The notes: generated from the letters alone by a model not told the origin. A DNA stretch of 64,000 nucleotides from Paenibacillus sp. BIHB 4019 (GCF_002741035.1 NZ_CP016808.1:434001-498000), one strand, 5' to 3'. Shown: positions 44,732 to 54,004, counted from the stretch's first letter. Translations and numbers: made by a program.

Positions 44732-45624
44732 GTATTTCTGTACTCCTCTCGATCTGTTTGCCCTGCCTCCTGCCAAGCGCTGCTGCAAATAATTCGGCGG
44801 TATTCCGAAGGCGTAATCCCCGTCTGCTGCTTGAACAGCCGGGACAAATAATGATTGAGCATGCCGACCTCCGCCGCAATTGCGGCAATCGGCAAATTCG
44901 TCGTGCGCAGCAGCTTCTTGGCTGTCGCTATTCTCCGCTGCGTGATGTATTGAACGAGCGAGCAGCCGACTTTATTTTTAAACGCAGCATGAAATCCTTC
45001 AGCCGACAGGTCTGCCAGCTTGGCCAGCACACCAATCGGAATTTGATGTTTCAAATTTTCTTCAATAAAATTAAGCACTTCATCATAGACGAGCACTTCA
45101 TTCCAGTGCTCATGCTCGGATAGCTGCAGCAAAGTCGTGTTTTGCGTCCGGCTGTCTTCCATGAACAGCGCAATCAGCTCGAAAAGCACAGCCTTCGTCC
45201 GCAATTCGCCCGTGAGATCGCTCTCTTCCTGCGCCGCAAGCATCTTCGTAAACAGCTGCTTCACGACCTGTGCGTCCCTTACTTCAACCTCTAGCGGCAA
45301 ATGAGCCAAATGGATATAGGATTCGGCAGCCATCTCCGCGCGGAAATGGCACCAATAATGGATAAAATGATTTTCGCCCAGCGAGCCATACCTTCGTGCC
45401 CAGCCTGGACGCAGCAAATACAGCCGCCCGGCGCTGACCTGATATTTGGTCTCGTTCATTTCCAGCCAACCTTCACCATTATCGACGTAGCATAAGCAGA
45501 AATAGTCAGGCTCGGCCCGCCTCATTATCCAGCCTGCCGGGCTTTTCGAATAGGATGCCACCATCACATCAGCCTTTAACTGCTTAAACTGTTGGTTGAG
45601 CATATGTTCGCCAGTTATTTCCAT
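44728..45624 (-). CDS. AraC family transcriptional regulator
   Basis: Protein of 298 residues. An N-terminal cupin-type sensor domain (NGEGWLEMNETKYQVSAGRLYLLRPG) is followed by two AraC helix-turn-helix motifs in about residues 185-285 (IGVLAKLADLSAEGFHAAFK and IAAIAAEVGMLNHYLSRLFK, then TGITPSEYRR). Such proteins usually sense a sugar. Its stop codon overlaps the mutY start, an odd pairing for which I see no functional reason. TAGGAG lies 6 bases before the ATG. Targets are not evident; no sugar operon touches it. Confidence 0.9.
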   Translation of the reverse strand: MEITGEHMLNQQFKQLKADVMVASYSKSPAGWIMRRAEPDYFCLCYVDNGEGWLEMNETKYQVSAGRLYLLRPGWARRYGSLGENHFIHYWCHFRAEMAAESYIHLAHLPLEVEVRDAQVVKQLFTKMLAAQEESDLTGELRTKAVLFELIALFMEDSRTQNTTLLQLSEHEHWNEVLVYDEVLNFIEENLKHQIPIGVLAKLADLSAEGFHAAFKNKVGCSLVQYITQRRIATAKKLLRTTNLPIAAIAAEVGMLNHYLSRLFKQQTGITPSEYRRIICSSAWQEAGQTDREEYRNT

Positions 45625-45778
45625 ATGTCTCCTATGCCTACCGATCTCTTGTCGTATTTTCTTGTTAGTCTTTTCTATTATAGCGCCCTCCTTGGCAAAA
45701 TCCTATGGAAGTTGCAGCAAGCAATCCGCTATACTGAGTCTATGATTTCCTAAAATGGATAACTTGGGAGGAACCCTT

Positions 45779-46135
45779 ATGTTACGCATTTCTCTATCAG
45801 TCTGGGGCAACATGCTGCTGCTTGCAGTCCTGACTACCGTTTTGCTTGCTGCCTGCGGAGGCACTTCACAGCCAGGAACGAAAGCAACGCCGCATATGGA
45901 TGCGCCTGATGGCACCGCCTCTGTCTATAAATCCAATTGCATCAGCTGCCACGGCACAGACCTGCAGGGCCGCATGGGTACTGAGACCAATCTGCAGAAG
46001 GTTGGAGCCCGGATGAGCGAGGCAGACATTGTGAAGCAGCTCCAAAATGGCAAAGGCTCCATGCCGCCCTTCAAGGATCGTCTCACAAGCGAGGAAATCG
46101 CTGGACTAGCCGCTTGGCTTGCTGGCAAAAAATAG
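45779..46135 (+). CDS. Cytochrome c-551-type lipoprotein
   Basis: Small electron carrier of 118 residues, anchored outside the membrane by a lipidated Cys after a signal peptide ending LLAAC. The haem motif is CISCH (CxxCH) and the sixth ligand is the Met in GSMPPF. This matches CccB-type cytochromes of Bacillales, which donate electrons to a terminal oxidase. The ATG at 45779 has GGGAGG 8 bases upstream; the earlier in-frame ATG lacks a site. It is monocistronic and followed by a long hairpin. Confidence 0.9.
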   Translation: MLRISLSVWGNMLLLAVLTTVLLAACGGTSQPGTKATPHMDAPDGTASVYKSNCISCHGTDLQGRMGTETNLQKVGARMSEADIVKQLQNGKGSMPPFKDRLTSEEIAGLAAWLAGKK

Positions 46136-46138
46136 ACG

Positions 46139-46185
46139 AGCAGGCTTGTCCGCCGCCATCGGAATAGGCGGCGAGCAAGCCTGCT
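46139..46185. other. Long stable hairpin without T-tract after the cytochrome gene
   Basis: Outer arms AGCAGGCTTG / CAAGCCTGCT and inner arms CGCCGCC / GGCGGCG give a 17-bp near-perfect stem three bases after the cytochrome stop codon. No T-run follows. It may stabilise the 3' end of the mRNA or be a repeat element. 46186-46363 beyond it shows nothing else. Confidence 0.75.
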
Positions 46186-46363
46186 GCCAACACATGCTGT
46201 ATAATATAACGTGCCGAATGATAGCGGCAGCTAAGATGCTTGAATTCAGTCTCCTTAATCTTTATCGGCAGCAAGCCCCCTGATAATGACAAAGTTGACA
46301 TCAACATTAAAATTCGTATCATAATTTTGTATAACCAACTATTTTGCTACAATAAGCAGCTCG

Positions 46364-46759
46364 TTAGGCAAGCTGTTCGACAATGGCTACGGCAGATGCC
46401 AGCTCCCGATCATGCGTAATCGTAATATGAATGCGTATTGCGGCAGCAGATAAACCCAGCCTGTGCCATGCCCCTTCGGACAATACACATTCCGGCTTCC
46501 CTGATTCCGAACGTAAAATATTAATATCGCCAAAGCCAATAATGCCGCCAATGCCACAGCCAAACGCTTTGACTACCGCCTCCTTCGCCGCAAAACGGCC
46601 CGACGCAAATTGAACTTTTCGCTTCCCTTCATAACCCTCTCCGAGTTTAAGCTCCGGCTCTGTCAAAATTCGCTGCAAAAATCTCCTCGCCGAGCTGCCG
46701 GCAAGTATCGCCTGCATTCTGTTCATATCCGTTATATCATGGCCAATTCCTACTATCAT
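46364..46759 (-). CDS. acpS: Holo-[acyl-carrier-protein] synthase
   Basis: Transfers the phosphopantetheine arm from CoA to acyl carrier protein. Protein of 131 residues with the family signatures GIGHDITDMNR (Mg-binding Asp) and FASGRFAAKEAVVKAFG (catalytic Glu and Lys), length typical. The start at 46759 (MIVGIG) is conserved; an earlier ATG adds six residues. In Bacillales acpS is often near the alr region, but here its neighbours are an SDR and the nadE gene. The ribosome site is weak. Confidence 0.94.
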   Translation of the reverse strand: MIVGIGHDITDMNRMQAILAGSSARRFLQRILTEPELKLGEGYEGKRKVQFASGRFAAKEAVVKAFGCGIGGIIGFGDINILRSESGKPECVLSEGAWHRLGLSAAAIRIHITITHDRELASAVAIVEQLA

Positions 46760-46838
46760 TGCTTCGCCTGCCTTCAATGATTACTCGATCTGCGCCCTGC
46801 CCGGCTGCTATGTCCTATCCCTATCTCGCCTGCAAGAG

Positions 46839-47567
46839 CTACCAAGGCCGCTGTGAGCCATCTGGATTCAAAAGCATAAGCTCCGGTCTCGCCCCCGACT
46901 TCACTTCGACAAGCTGGCGTTCCATCATTTCAATAAGCGCAATCGCCGAACGATCCGGTGTAAAATCCCCATCTGCATCAAGCTTGCCCTGCATATAGGT
47001 TTGAACCCGGCCTGGATGAAGCACGAGTACATGGCCTCCGCCCTCTTTAATACGGTTGTAAACGAGTTTGGATTGCATATTTAATGCTGCCTTCGACATA
47101 CAGTAGCCAAACCAGCTCGTACGCGTGCTGTCTTCAATGCTGCCCGCTTCAGAGGAAATATTAACGATAAGCTTGCTGCCGCTTGCCAGGACCAACTGGG
47201 CAAAAGCGTTGGATACCCGAAGCGCCCCTAGCGTATTGACATTAAATACATTCAGCATTTCGTCAAAATCGAGCTCATCCACCACGCTGGCCTCAATATC
47301 GCCAAGTATGGCCGCATTGTTGATGACGATATCCAGTTTATCGGTATGTAAAGCTACAAGGCGCGATGCTTCCATGACGGAAGCATCCTCCGCAACGTTT
47401 AATTCAATTATATGAAGCTGCTCGCCGTACTGCTGTTTTAGCTCAGACAAGCCTTGCCAATCCGAGGCATAACGCCCGGCAAATACGGTAAATCCCTTCA
47501 ACAGCAGCTGCCTGACAAAGCCAAGGCCCAGACCGCGATCCGCTCCGGTCACTAACGCATATTCCAT
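46839..47567 (-). CDS. Short-chain dehydrogenase/reductase
   Basis: Classical SDR of 242 residues: cofactor motif TGADRGLGLG (TGxxxGxG), NNAAIL, catalytic Ser in VNISSEAGS, and YCMSK (YxxxK). The dipeptide after the glycine motif and the Arg in AGRYAS suggest NADPH preference. The C-terminal region lacks a recognisable substrate signature. It lies between nadE and acpS on the same strand, with 79 bases to acpS. Function is not known beyond the family. Confidence 0.88.
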   Translation of the reverse strand: MEYALVTGADRGLGLGFVRQLLLKGFTVFAGRYASDWQGLSELKQQYGEQLHIIELNVAEDASVMEASRLVALHTDKLDIVINNAAILGDIEASVVDELDFDEMLNVFNVNTLGALRVSNAFAQLVLASGSKLIVNISSEAGSIEDSTRTSWFGYCMSKAALNMQSKLVYNRIKEGGGHVLVLHPGRVQTYMQGKLDADGDFTPDRSAIALIEMMERQLVEVKSGARPELMLLNPDGSQRPW

Positions 47568-47605
47568 GCCCTATTCCCCCTATGACGTATTTGCTCCATA
47601 ATAAC

Positions 47606-47640
47606 AGAAGCTTGCCCGCTTTTGCAGCGGACAAGCTTCT
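47606..47640 (-). terminator. Hairpin after nadE
   Basis: Arms AGAAGCTTG / CAAGCTTCT with an inner CCGC / GCGG pairing lie 17 bases beyond the nadE stop. The minus-strand tail TTATTATGG is weak, so partial read-through into the SDR gene is possible. Confidence 0.55.
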
Positions 47641-47656
47641 AAAAATACGTTTATAA

Positions 47657-48466
47657 CTATATGCCAGGAATAGGCGAGCGCTTGTGCTCGGTTTTCAGGT
47701 ATTGCTTCTCCAGCTTTTCCTTCGCCTCTGCGCCAATTTCCTTGCCTTCCAAATAATCGCTGTTGTCATTGTAGGTAATGCCAAGCTCATCCTCATCGGT
47801 CTGCCCATCCCATAACCCAGCGGATGGCGCTTTATCCAAAATGCTCTTCGGCACGCCAAGATGCGAAGCAAGCTGGCGTACCTGGCGTTTGTTCAGCGAG
47901 CTGAGCGGCGTAATATCAACCGCTCCGTCGCCCCATTTTGTATAAAAGCCTGTGATCGCTTCAGATGCATGATCCGTACCAACAACGAGCAAATTGAGGT
48001 CAAAGGCGAGCGCGTATTGGACAACCATGCGCGTTCTCGCCTTCACATTGCCTTTGCCGCCGCGGCTAATATGACGATGGATGCCGATGCCTTTCAAACC
48101 ATGCTCCGTTTCAATGGCGATTTCGTCTACCGCTTCGCCAATGTTCGTCTCCACAGTCTTCGTAATACCAAATGCCTCCGATACCGCGTAGCTGTCGGAA
48201 ATATCCGACTGCTCGCTGTACGGCTGGTACACGCCAAGCGTCATATAGTCACGACCGGTTTCAGCCGTCAGCTCATCGGTCGCTTTTTTGCAAAGGCCCG
48301 CTGCTACTGCGCTGTCAATGCCGCCACTAATAGCGATCAACAGGCCAGTCGTATGGGAGTCCAATACATATTTTTTGAGAAAATCAACGCGGGTGCGGAT
48401 TTCCTGATCTACATCAATGACCGGCTTAACGCCAAGCCTTTTAATAATATCTGCTTGTAAGCTCAT
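47657..48466 (-). CDS. nadE: NAD+ synthetase, ammonia-dependent
   Basis: Final step of NAD synthesis: amidates nicotinate adenine dinucleotide using ammonia. Protein of 269 residues with the N-type ATP pyrophosphatase P-loop SGGIDS (47-52), the stretch VKARTRMVVQYALA and LVVGTDHASEAITGFYTKWGDG, and DELGITY near the end. No glutaminase domain, so ammonia-dependent as in B. subtilis. A good ribosome site (GGAGGAAC) precedes the ATG, 14 bases after the bacilliredoxin gene, so both are probably on one transcript. Confidence 0.97.
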   Translation of the reverse strand: MSLQADIIKRLGVKPVIDVDQEIRTRVDFLKKYVLDSHTTGLLIAISGGIDSAVAAGLCKKATDELTAETGRDYMTLGVYQPYSEQSDISDSYAVSEAFGITKTVETNIGEAVDEIAIETEHGLKGIGIHRHISRGGKGNVKARTRMVVQYALAFDLNLLVVGTDHASEAITGFYTKWGDGAVDITPLSSLNKRQVRQLASHLGVPKSILDKAPSAGLWDGQTDEDELGITYNDNSDYLEGKEIGAEAKEKLEKQYLKTEHKRSPIPGI

Positions 48467-48480
48467 AGTTCCTCCTGCCC

Positions 48481-48915
48481 TTAGCGGCAGAACCGATCGA
48501 ACGCATCAGCCAGATCGGCTGCAATATCCGACGCGGAACGGTTCTCGATTTGGTGGCGCTCAATGAAATGAACAAGCTCTCCGTCCTTCATTAGCGCGAT
48601 GGATGGGGAAGAAGGCGGGTACGGTGCGAAAAACTCGCGCGCTTTAGCCGTTGCTTCTTTATCCTGTCCAGCAAATACAGTAAACAAATGGTCTGGTGTA
48701 ATATCATGCTGCAGCGCTTCCGCTACGCCCGGGCGGCACTGGCCAGCTGCACAGCCGCATACGGAGTTTACGACTACAAGCGCCGTTCCTTTTGCATCGG
48801 GAAGATTTTGTTCCACATCCTCCGGTGTGCGAAGCTCTTGAATGCCAAGACGCGTCAAATCATCACGCATCGGTTGAACCATATCCAACATGTATCTCTC
48901 AAATGACATGGACAC
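48481..48915 (-). CDS. Bacilliredoxin, BrxA/BrxB family (YphP/YqiW)
   Basis: Thioredoxin-fold protein of 144 residues that removes bacillithiol from mixed disulfides. The active-site motif is CGC at residues 53-55 (NSVCGCAAG), followed by FAGQDKEATAKAREFF and HFIERHQIE, all highly conserved. It starts at GTG with AAGGAG 9 bases upstream. Presence implies the organism makes bacillithiol. I cannot separate BrxA from BrxB with confidence. It precedes nadE by 14 bases. Confidence 0.95.
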   Translation of the reverse strand: MSMSFERYMLDMVQPMRDDLTRLGIQELRTPEDVEQNLPDAKGTALVVVNSVCGCAAGQCRPGVAEALQHDITPDHLFTVFAGQDKEATAKAREFFAPYPPSSPSIALMKDGELVHFIERHQIENRSASDIAADLADAFDRFCR

Positions 48916-48972
48916 TGAAATACACTCCTTTTTGATAACCTAAATTTAGTTACTATTATAACGCCGGGCAGG

Positions 48973-49010
48973 AAAATAAAGCAACAGCCGTCCATGTCGC
49001 AACTGCTGCT
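48973..49010 (-). terminator. Terminator of the small hydrophilic gene
   Basis: On the minus strand AGCAGCAG pairs with CTGTTGCT and is followed by TTTATTTTCC. Confidence 0.5.
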
Positions 49011-49093
49011 CTATGATTCCGCACTCCTCCTGCCCACAGGCTGCGGGTGACCGCAGGCTGCAAGCAAGCAGGCTGCGCTCAAAGCTCGCCTCA

Positions 49094-49237
49094 TTAAATA
49101 GACGGACGATTCGGGCCGTCCAGCTTCTTGTCGAAACCAGCTTCTGCTTCGGACGTCCCTTTGCGTTTCTTGGCATTTTCAGCATTTTGCTGCTCCTGCT
49201 GCAGGGATTGTTCAGACTTCGCTTGATTGCGCTCCAT
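49094..49237 (-). CDS. Small hydrophilic protein of 47 residues
   Basis: Very polar, Glu/Gln/Lys-rich peptide ending in GFDKKLDGPNRPSI. GGAGGAG lies directly before the ATG with 5 bases spacing, which is strong support. The C-terminal KKLDGPNRPS ending looks like a conserved tail that I associate with small hypothetical proteins of Bacillales. There is no membrane segment or Cys. Function unknown. It has its own terminator and lies between the kinase gene and the bacilliredoxin gene. Confidence 0.65.
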   Translation of the reverse strand: MERNQAKSEQSLQQEQQNAENAKKRKGTSEAEAGFDKKLDGPNRPSI

Positions 49238-49322
49238 ATGTTCTCCTCCTTCATCCGTCTTTTGATGACTGACAGGCAAAGGTAGTATGTGCAGGTTTAG
49301 TTTCCATTATGTTATTTGAGCA

Positions 49323-51005
49323 TTAGAGTGCTGGCAAAACATCCGTTTCTCCCAGCATAAAGGTTAAAATAAAAGTCGTTCCTTCGCCTTCCTCGGACTC
49401 CACCTCCAGCTTGCCATTATGCCTTTCGGCAATGCTGAGGCAAAGCGGCAGCCCTAGTCCGGTTCCCTTGGACTTCGTCGTAAAAAACGGCTTAAACAAC
49501 TGGCTCATCTGCTCAGCAGGAATACCCACGCCATTATCGCGAATGCGCAGCACCACTTTATTTTCCAGAGGGAGGTAGCAAGTAAATATATGCAAAATGC
49601 CTTTCTCCCCCATCGCCTCCATGCCGTTGCGCACAAGATTAATCAGCAGCTGCTTAATTTCCTTGTCAGACATAAGGAAGGAGGGCAAATCATCGGCAAG
49701 CTCCGTTTGCACAACCTGTCCTCTAAGATTGGCGTCCGCTTGAAGCAGTGGCAATATTTCTTGAATGATCGTTTGCAAAGAATGCTTTTCCATCGGGACG
49801 GAACGATTTTGCGCCAATGACAAAAAGTCGCTTATTATCGTATTCGCCCGGTCCAGCTCCTCCATAACGATCTGGTAATATTGCTGTTCATTCAACCGGC
49901 TGCGCTCCCGCATCAGCTGCATAAAGCCACGTATTACCGCCATCGGATTGCGAATCTCATGCGTAATGCTGGCAGCCATTTGCCCAATTAAACTAAGTCG
50001 TTCCATTCGTCCCAGCTCATCGCGCAGCAGCGTGAGCTCTGTTACATCTTGGACAATAAGGGCGGCTCCCGCAATCGATTGGTCCTCCTGCCTGCGGATG
50101 GCGAATGCCGTCTTAAGCAGCGTTTTTCCGTCTTCCGTGTGCGGCCCTGTGCTGCTCTTGGCACCAGCGAGCGCATCCTCAAGCAGCTTGATATAGGCAC
50201 CATCCTCTTTAGCAGCAAAAAAGGCATCCAGATGTACGTTTCCGGTAAACAAATCTTCGCTTGCCTCAAACTGCAGCTGGAAAAGCTCCTTGCCCTTCGC
50301 ATTCAAATGCGTGATGATGCCATGCTCATCTGTGAACAAAATCGCCAGCAGCATTTCATCTATGAACTGCTGCTGTTTTTCTACTTCTAGCCGATAGCTG
50401 GACGAAACATTTTTGAGCTCCAGCTGCAGCCGCGAATTTTCAACAAATTTCTCCACAATAAAAATAGACAACCAAATGGCAACGATCGAGCCAATTATAA
50501 GTGAAATAAATACGGCCACAAGTTCAGTCGACCAGTAAAAGCCCTCATGCATCATAAACAAGACAAACATTAATGATATGTAGACGGAGATCGGCGTTAT
50601 CGATTTAACCCCTATGAGCCGCTTTCGATGCAAGGGCTTTTTGCTGAATCGCTTGGCTGAGAGCAATATAATAGGTACATGAACAAGCATGAAAAAGACA
50701 AAAACCATTTTCTCCGCATCAGTGTCAAGCGCGGGTACTCTAAGGAAAATATAAAGCAGATCAAGAACGAGGGCTCCATACACCCCTCCGTATAAAGAAC
50801 CCAAAATAAACGGAACGAAGCGGAAATTCAGCTCATATCCATTAAAATCCGTCGAAACCGACATGCACGCAACCATTGCGATAGCGCTTGCAGCCGTTAT
50901 AAACATTCGAATATGGTTTTCCTTGCGCTGCTTATAATGCCAGAGCTGAAAGGAAAATACAGGAATAAGTGAAATAACGAATTGTAACAGCAATTCTTTC
51001 AACAC
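49323..51005 (-). CDS. KinB-like membrane sensor histidine kinase
   Basis: Kinase of 560 residues. Six hydrophobic segments in residues 1-185 follow the 5TM-5TMR_LYT pattern (FVPFILGSLYGGVYGALVLD), as in KinB. A PAS domain spans about 212-322. The HisKA box SITHEIRNP carries phosphoacceptor His349. The ATPase has LLINLVRNGMEAM, DNGVGIP and GTGLGLPL. No response regulator gene is adjacent, which fits a phosphorelay kinase feeding Spo0F. KapB, the KinB helper, is encoded at 14776-15162. The start is GTG; KinB lacks such a clear PAS domain, so it is not a strict KinB orthologue. Confidence 0.88.
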   Translation of the reverse strand: MLKELLLQFVISLIPVFSFQLWHYKQRKENHIRMFITAASAIAMVACMSVSTDFNGYELNFRFVPFILGSLYGGVYGALVLDLLYIFLRVPALDTDAEKMVFVFFMLVHVPIILLSAKRFSKKPLHRKRLIGVKSITPISVYISLMFVLFMMHEGFYWSTELVAVFISLIIGSIVAIWLSIFIVEKFVENSRLQLELKNVSSSYRLEVEKQQQFIDEMLLAILFTDEHGIITHLNAKGKELFQLQFEASEDLFTGNVHLDAFFAAKEDGAYIKLLEDALAGAKSSTGPHTEDGKTLLKTAFAIRRQEDQSIAGAALIVQDVTELTLLRDELGRMERLSLIGQMAASITHEIRNPMAVIRGFMQLMRERSRLNEQQYYQIVMEELDRANTIISDFLSLAQNRSVPMEKHSLQTIIQEILPLLQADANLRGQVVQTELADDLPSFLMSDKEIKQLLINLVRNGMEAMGEKGILHIFTCYLPLENKVVLRIRDNGVGIPAEQMSQLFKPFFTTKSKGTGLGLPLCLSIAERHNGKLEVESEEGEGTTFILTFMLGETDVLPAL

Positions 51006-51040
51006 GAACGACAGGTCTCCCCCCCTAATCGCTTACTAGA

Positions 51041-51901
51041 TTAAATTGCGTGATCCTTATATTCATCTGTATGCATATCCAGCCAGTTCGTCACCACTTC
51101 AATAAAACGTTGAGCTTCAAGATCATTATGCAGTTCATGATAGCCGTCAGGCCAAGAAACAAAGGTACATGCCTCGCCAAGCCGCTGTGCCACCTGCTCG
51201 CTCGCATTATGAGAGGTGATTTTGTCTGCTGCGCCATGAATGAGCAGCAGCGGCACATGCAGCTGTCCGCAATTGGCTATCGCCCATTCGCCTGAATCAT
51301 GGAGGCTCAGGAAGGTTTTAACCGTAATTCGGGTATGGCACAGCGGATCTCCTTCAATATGGACGGCCTCCTCATAGCCTCGCCGATACAGCTTCCCGCT
51401 TCCCAATCCCGTTGATTGCGGCAGCCCTGGCCAAAAGGCAGCCAGCCGCTTCCCCAGCCAAAGCTGGGCACGGGGTGGTGTAAAGGCCAGTCTTAGCCAT
51501 GGGCTGGAAAGCACGAGCGCCTTCACTGCGGGCTGGAGCCGCAGCGCGCAATTCATCGCGATATTTCCTCCCATGCTGTGCCCATAAAGAAAGATTGGCA
51601 GCTCTGGATAGCGCTGCGCTGCCTGCTCCACCAGCATGGCGGCATGGGCTGCCGCATCATCTACAGAAGGCAGATGCCCTCTGGGGCCGGATGAACGGCC
51701 GTGGCCTTGCTGATCGAGAGCGATTACAACATATCGAGCCGCAACGAGCTTCGCCGCGTAGGCGCTATATCGTTCACCATGCTCGCCCATTCCATGTATT
51801 AGACATAAAACGCCTTTTGGACGCTCCTTATCAGGCTTCCACTCCCTTACGTATAGTTCGGTATCCCCACAACCTTGAAACGTCCATTCCATACGAATCA
51901 T
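51041..51901 (-). CDS. Alpha/beta hydrolase, monoacylglycerol lipase-like
   Basis: Serine hydrolase of 286 residues in the S33/lysophospholipase family. Visible: LIHGMGEHGERY (oxyanion region), nucleophile elbow GHSMGGN, Asp in LIHGAADKIT and His in GYHELHND. The HGMGEH and GHxMGG pair is typical of monoacylglycerol lipases. ATG at 51901 has GGAGG 8 bases upstream. It has no signal peptide. It lies 36 bases upstream of the kinase gene on the same strand and may be cotranscribed. Confidence 0.88.
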   Translation of the reverse strand: MIRMEWTFQGCGDTELYVREWKPDKERPKGVLCLIHGMGEHGERYSAYAAKLVAARYVVIALDQQGHGRSSGPRGHLPSVDDAAAHAAMLVEQAAQRYPELPIFLYGHSMGGNIAMNCALRLQPAVKALVLSSPWLRLAFTPPRAQLWLGKRLAAFWPGLPQSTGLGSGKLYRRGYEEAVHIEGDPLCHTRITVKTFLSLHDSGEWAIANCGQLHVPLLLIHGAADKITSHNASEQVAQRLGEACTFVSWPDGYHELHNDLEAQRFIEVVTNWLDMHTDEYKDHAI

Positions 51902-52004
51902 CCAAGGCACCTCCAGCTGATGAATTATGTTCTATTATAACTCAATATTTTGTCGAAAGAATGGTACAATGAACAAGATTGTAGAAAGAAAGGCTGAGTG
52001 AATC

Positions 52005-53384
52005 ATGTACGATATTATAATTGTTGGCGGAGGCCCTTCCGGCCTAATGGCAGCAGTAGCTGCAAGCGCGCACGGAGCCTCTGTTCTTCTTGTTGATAAA
52101 GGGGACAAGCTGGGGCGCAAGCTCGGCATTTCCGGAGGCGGACGCTGTAATGTAACGAACGCAAAAGAGATGGATCAGCTCATCCAACATATACCCGGAA
52201 ACGGGAAGTTTTTATTTAGTGCGCTAAATGCGTTCGGCAATCGCGATATTATCGCCTTTTTCGAAGGGATGGGCATTGCCTTGAAGGAGGAGGACCGCGG
52301 CCGGATGTTCCCGGTATCGGACAAAGCCAAAACGGTCGTCGATGCGCTCATTCGCAAAGTCCGCGAGCAAGGTGTCGACATTCGAACGAATACGCCGGTA
52401 CGCGAAGTTCTTTACAAGGATGGTGCGGTAAAAGGGCTGCTGCTGCAAAATGGTGAAAAGCTCGCAGCGAAAGCCGTCATCATCGCTACGGGAGGCAAAT
52501 CCGTCCCCCATACCGGTTCAACTGGAGACGGCTACCCTTGGGCGGTCAGCGGCGGGCACACGATTACTGAGCTGTATCCGACAGAAGTGCCTCTCACATC
52601 ATCCGAGCCCTGGATACGCAGCAAAACACTGCAAGGCATTTCCCTGCGCGAGGTAGAGCTTACGGTATGGAATGCGAAAGGCAAAAAATTGATTACCCAT
52701 GAAGGCGATATGATCTTCACCCACTTCGGCATATCCGGCCCAACCGCCCTTAGATGCAGCCAGTTCGTCGTCAAAGCGCTCAAACAGGCGGCTAGCAAAG
52801 AGCAGCGCGCTTCTGGCACTGCTGAAGGTTCCAGCACAGCAAATGGCAGTATAGGTGACGCAGGCCCTTTAGAATCGATAGAGCATTCAGGAAGCGGAGC
52901 AAGGGAGGGTGCTACTGTGCTCCTCACCATCGACTTGCTGCCGGGACGCTCCGAAGCCGAGGTTTATCAGGAAATGATGCAAATGGCGAAGCTGGAGTCG
53001 AAAAAAGCGATTAAAAATGTGCTTCGCGGCTATTTGCAGGAGCGGCTGCTGGATTTTCTGCTTCAGCAAAATGGCATCAGCGGCGATATTACGTATGACA
53101 ATCTTCCCAAGGGGCCGTTTCTTGCGCTCGCTAAGCAAATCAAAGCTTTCCCCGTAAAAGTAAATGGCACGCTGTCCATTGAGGAAGCTTTCGTCACCGG
53201 CGGCGGGGTCCATCTGAAGGAAATCGATCCGAAGACGATGGGCTCCAAGCAAAGCGCTGGCCTTTATTTTTGCGGCGAAGTTCTCGATATTCATGGCTAC
53301 ACAGGTGGTTATAACATTACTGCGGCCTTCTCAACAGGCTATAACGCAGGAAAAAGCGCGGCACTGGCTGTCTCAGACAGCTAA
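52005..53384 (+). CDS. FAD-dependent oxidoreductase, HI0933/YtfP family
   Basis: Flavoprotein of 459 residues. N-terminal dinucleotide fold [15 protein letters not shown], then [18 protein letters not shown], the hallmark of the HI0933-like (BaiN/YtfP) family, and the C-terminal [18 protein letters not shown] with [19 protein letters not shown]. The biological substrate is unknown. Residues about 265-300 form a low-complexity Ser/Gly/Ala insert ([17 protein letters not shown]) that interrupts the middle domain. It is divergent from the hydrolase gene and has GAAAGGCTGAG before the ATG. Confidence 0.92.
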   Translation: MYDIIIVGGGPSGLMAAVAASAHGASVLLVDKGDKLGRKLGISGGGRCNVTNAKEMDQLIQHIPGNGKFLFSALNAFGNRDIIAFFEGMGIALKEEDRGRMFPVSDKAKTVVDALIRKVREQGVDIRTNTPVREVLYKDGAVKGLLLQNGEKLAAKAVIIATGGKSVPHTGSTGDGYPWAVSGGHTITELYPTEVPLTSSEPWIRSKTLQGISLREVELTVWNAKGKKLITHEGDMIFTHFGISGPTALRCSQFVVKALKQAASKEQRASGTAEGSSTANGSIGDAGPLESIEHSGSGAREGATVLLTIDLLPGRSEAEVYQEMMQMAKLESKKAIKNVLRGYLQERLLDFLLQQNGISGDITYDNLPKGPFLALAKQIKAFPVKVNGTLSIEEAFVTGGGVHLKEIDPKTMGSKQSAGLYFCGEVLDIHGYTGGYNITAAFSTGYNAGKSAALAVSDS

Positions 53385-53402
53385 AAGACTGCGACGAAAT
53401 AA

Positions 53403-53464
53403 AGTACCGCTAATTTGTTGACAAAACTCCCACAACCGTGGCGGTTTTGTCAACAAACCGGGTA
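53403..53464. repeat. Large perfect hairpin element after the flavoprotein gene
   Basis: Inner arms TTTGTTGACAAAAC / GTTTTGTCAACAAA (14 bp perfect) and outer arms AGTACC / GGTACT. The apical loop contains CCACAACCGTGG, a further small palindrome. There is no T-tract on either strand beyond the outer arms, so it differs from the intrinsic terminators of this window. It lies between the convergent flavoprotein and 96-residue protein genes. Confidence 0.75.
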
Positions 53465-53517
53465 CTAATTTCCTCGCAGCTCCTAAGCCGCGCTTTTTCT
53501 TTTGCCGAAAATGCTGG

Positions 53518-53808
53518 CTACAGCTCCTCGTTCCAATCCTCATTTACAATATGCGCGGGGATGGTGATGCCATCAAGCGAATAAGTGGTATCTGTGTAAG
53601 CGTTCGCATCAATGGCAGCTTCCTGAATAAGCCGCCCGCCATGCACCTGCATAATTTCCAGAGCAGAGATGAGATCATTGCCCTCCATATGAATATGCAG
53701 CCTGCCTCCTTCATGCAGAACCGGATCATAGCCAAGCTGCTCCAGCGTATCAAAGGCCATTCCAGCGCTCGTAATATCTGCGAAATCAAACAATAATGCC
53801 GAATTCAT
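53518..53808 (-). CDS. Uncharacterised 96-residue protein
   Basis: Acidic small protein with an alternating pattern suggesting a ferredoxin-like or ACT-like beta-alpha-beta fold: SALLFDFADITSAGMAFDTL, then RLHIHMEGNDLISALEIMQV. The two His in LHIHMEG are notable. There is no signal peptide or membrane segment. GAAAGGAG lies before the ATG. I do not recognise a named family. It may bind a small ligand or metal; that is a guess from the fold pattern only. Confidence 0.7.
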   Translation of the reverse strand: MNSALLFDFADITSAGMAFDTLEQLGYDPVLHEGGRLHIHMEGNDLISALEIMQVHGGRLIQEAAIDANAYTDTTYSLDGITIPAHIVNEDWNEEL

Positions 53809-54004
53809 CGGTTATTTCTCCTTTCGGGCGTTGACTCTATTTGTAGTCTGCCCCAATTTGTTAACGAAGTATGACTAAAGGGTGTTGTCATTTCGAGTTT
53901 TTTTCTGCATAATTTAAAATACGAGATATGTCACTTTTAATAACTCTTAATGTAATCAAACATAACCTTGAGATATACCACTGATTGAAGGAGGCATTAT
54001 TAGC

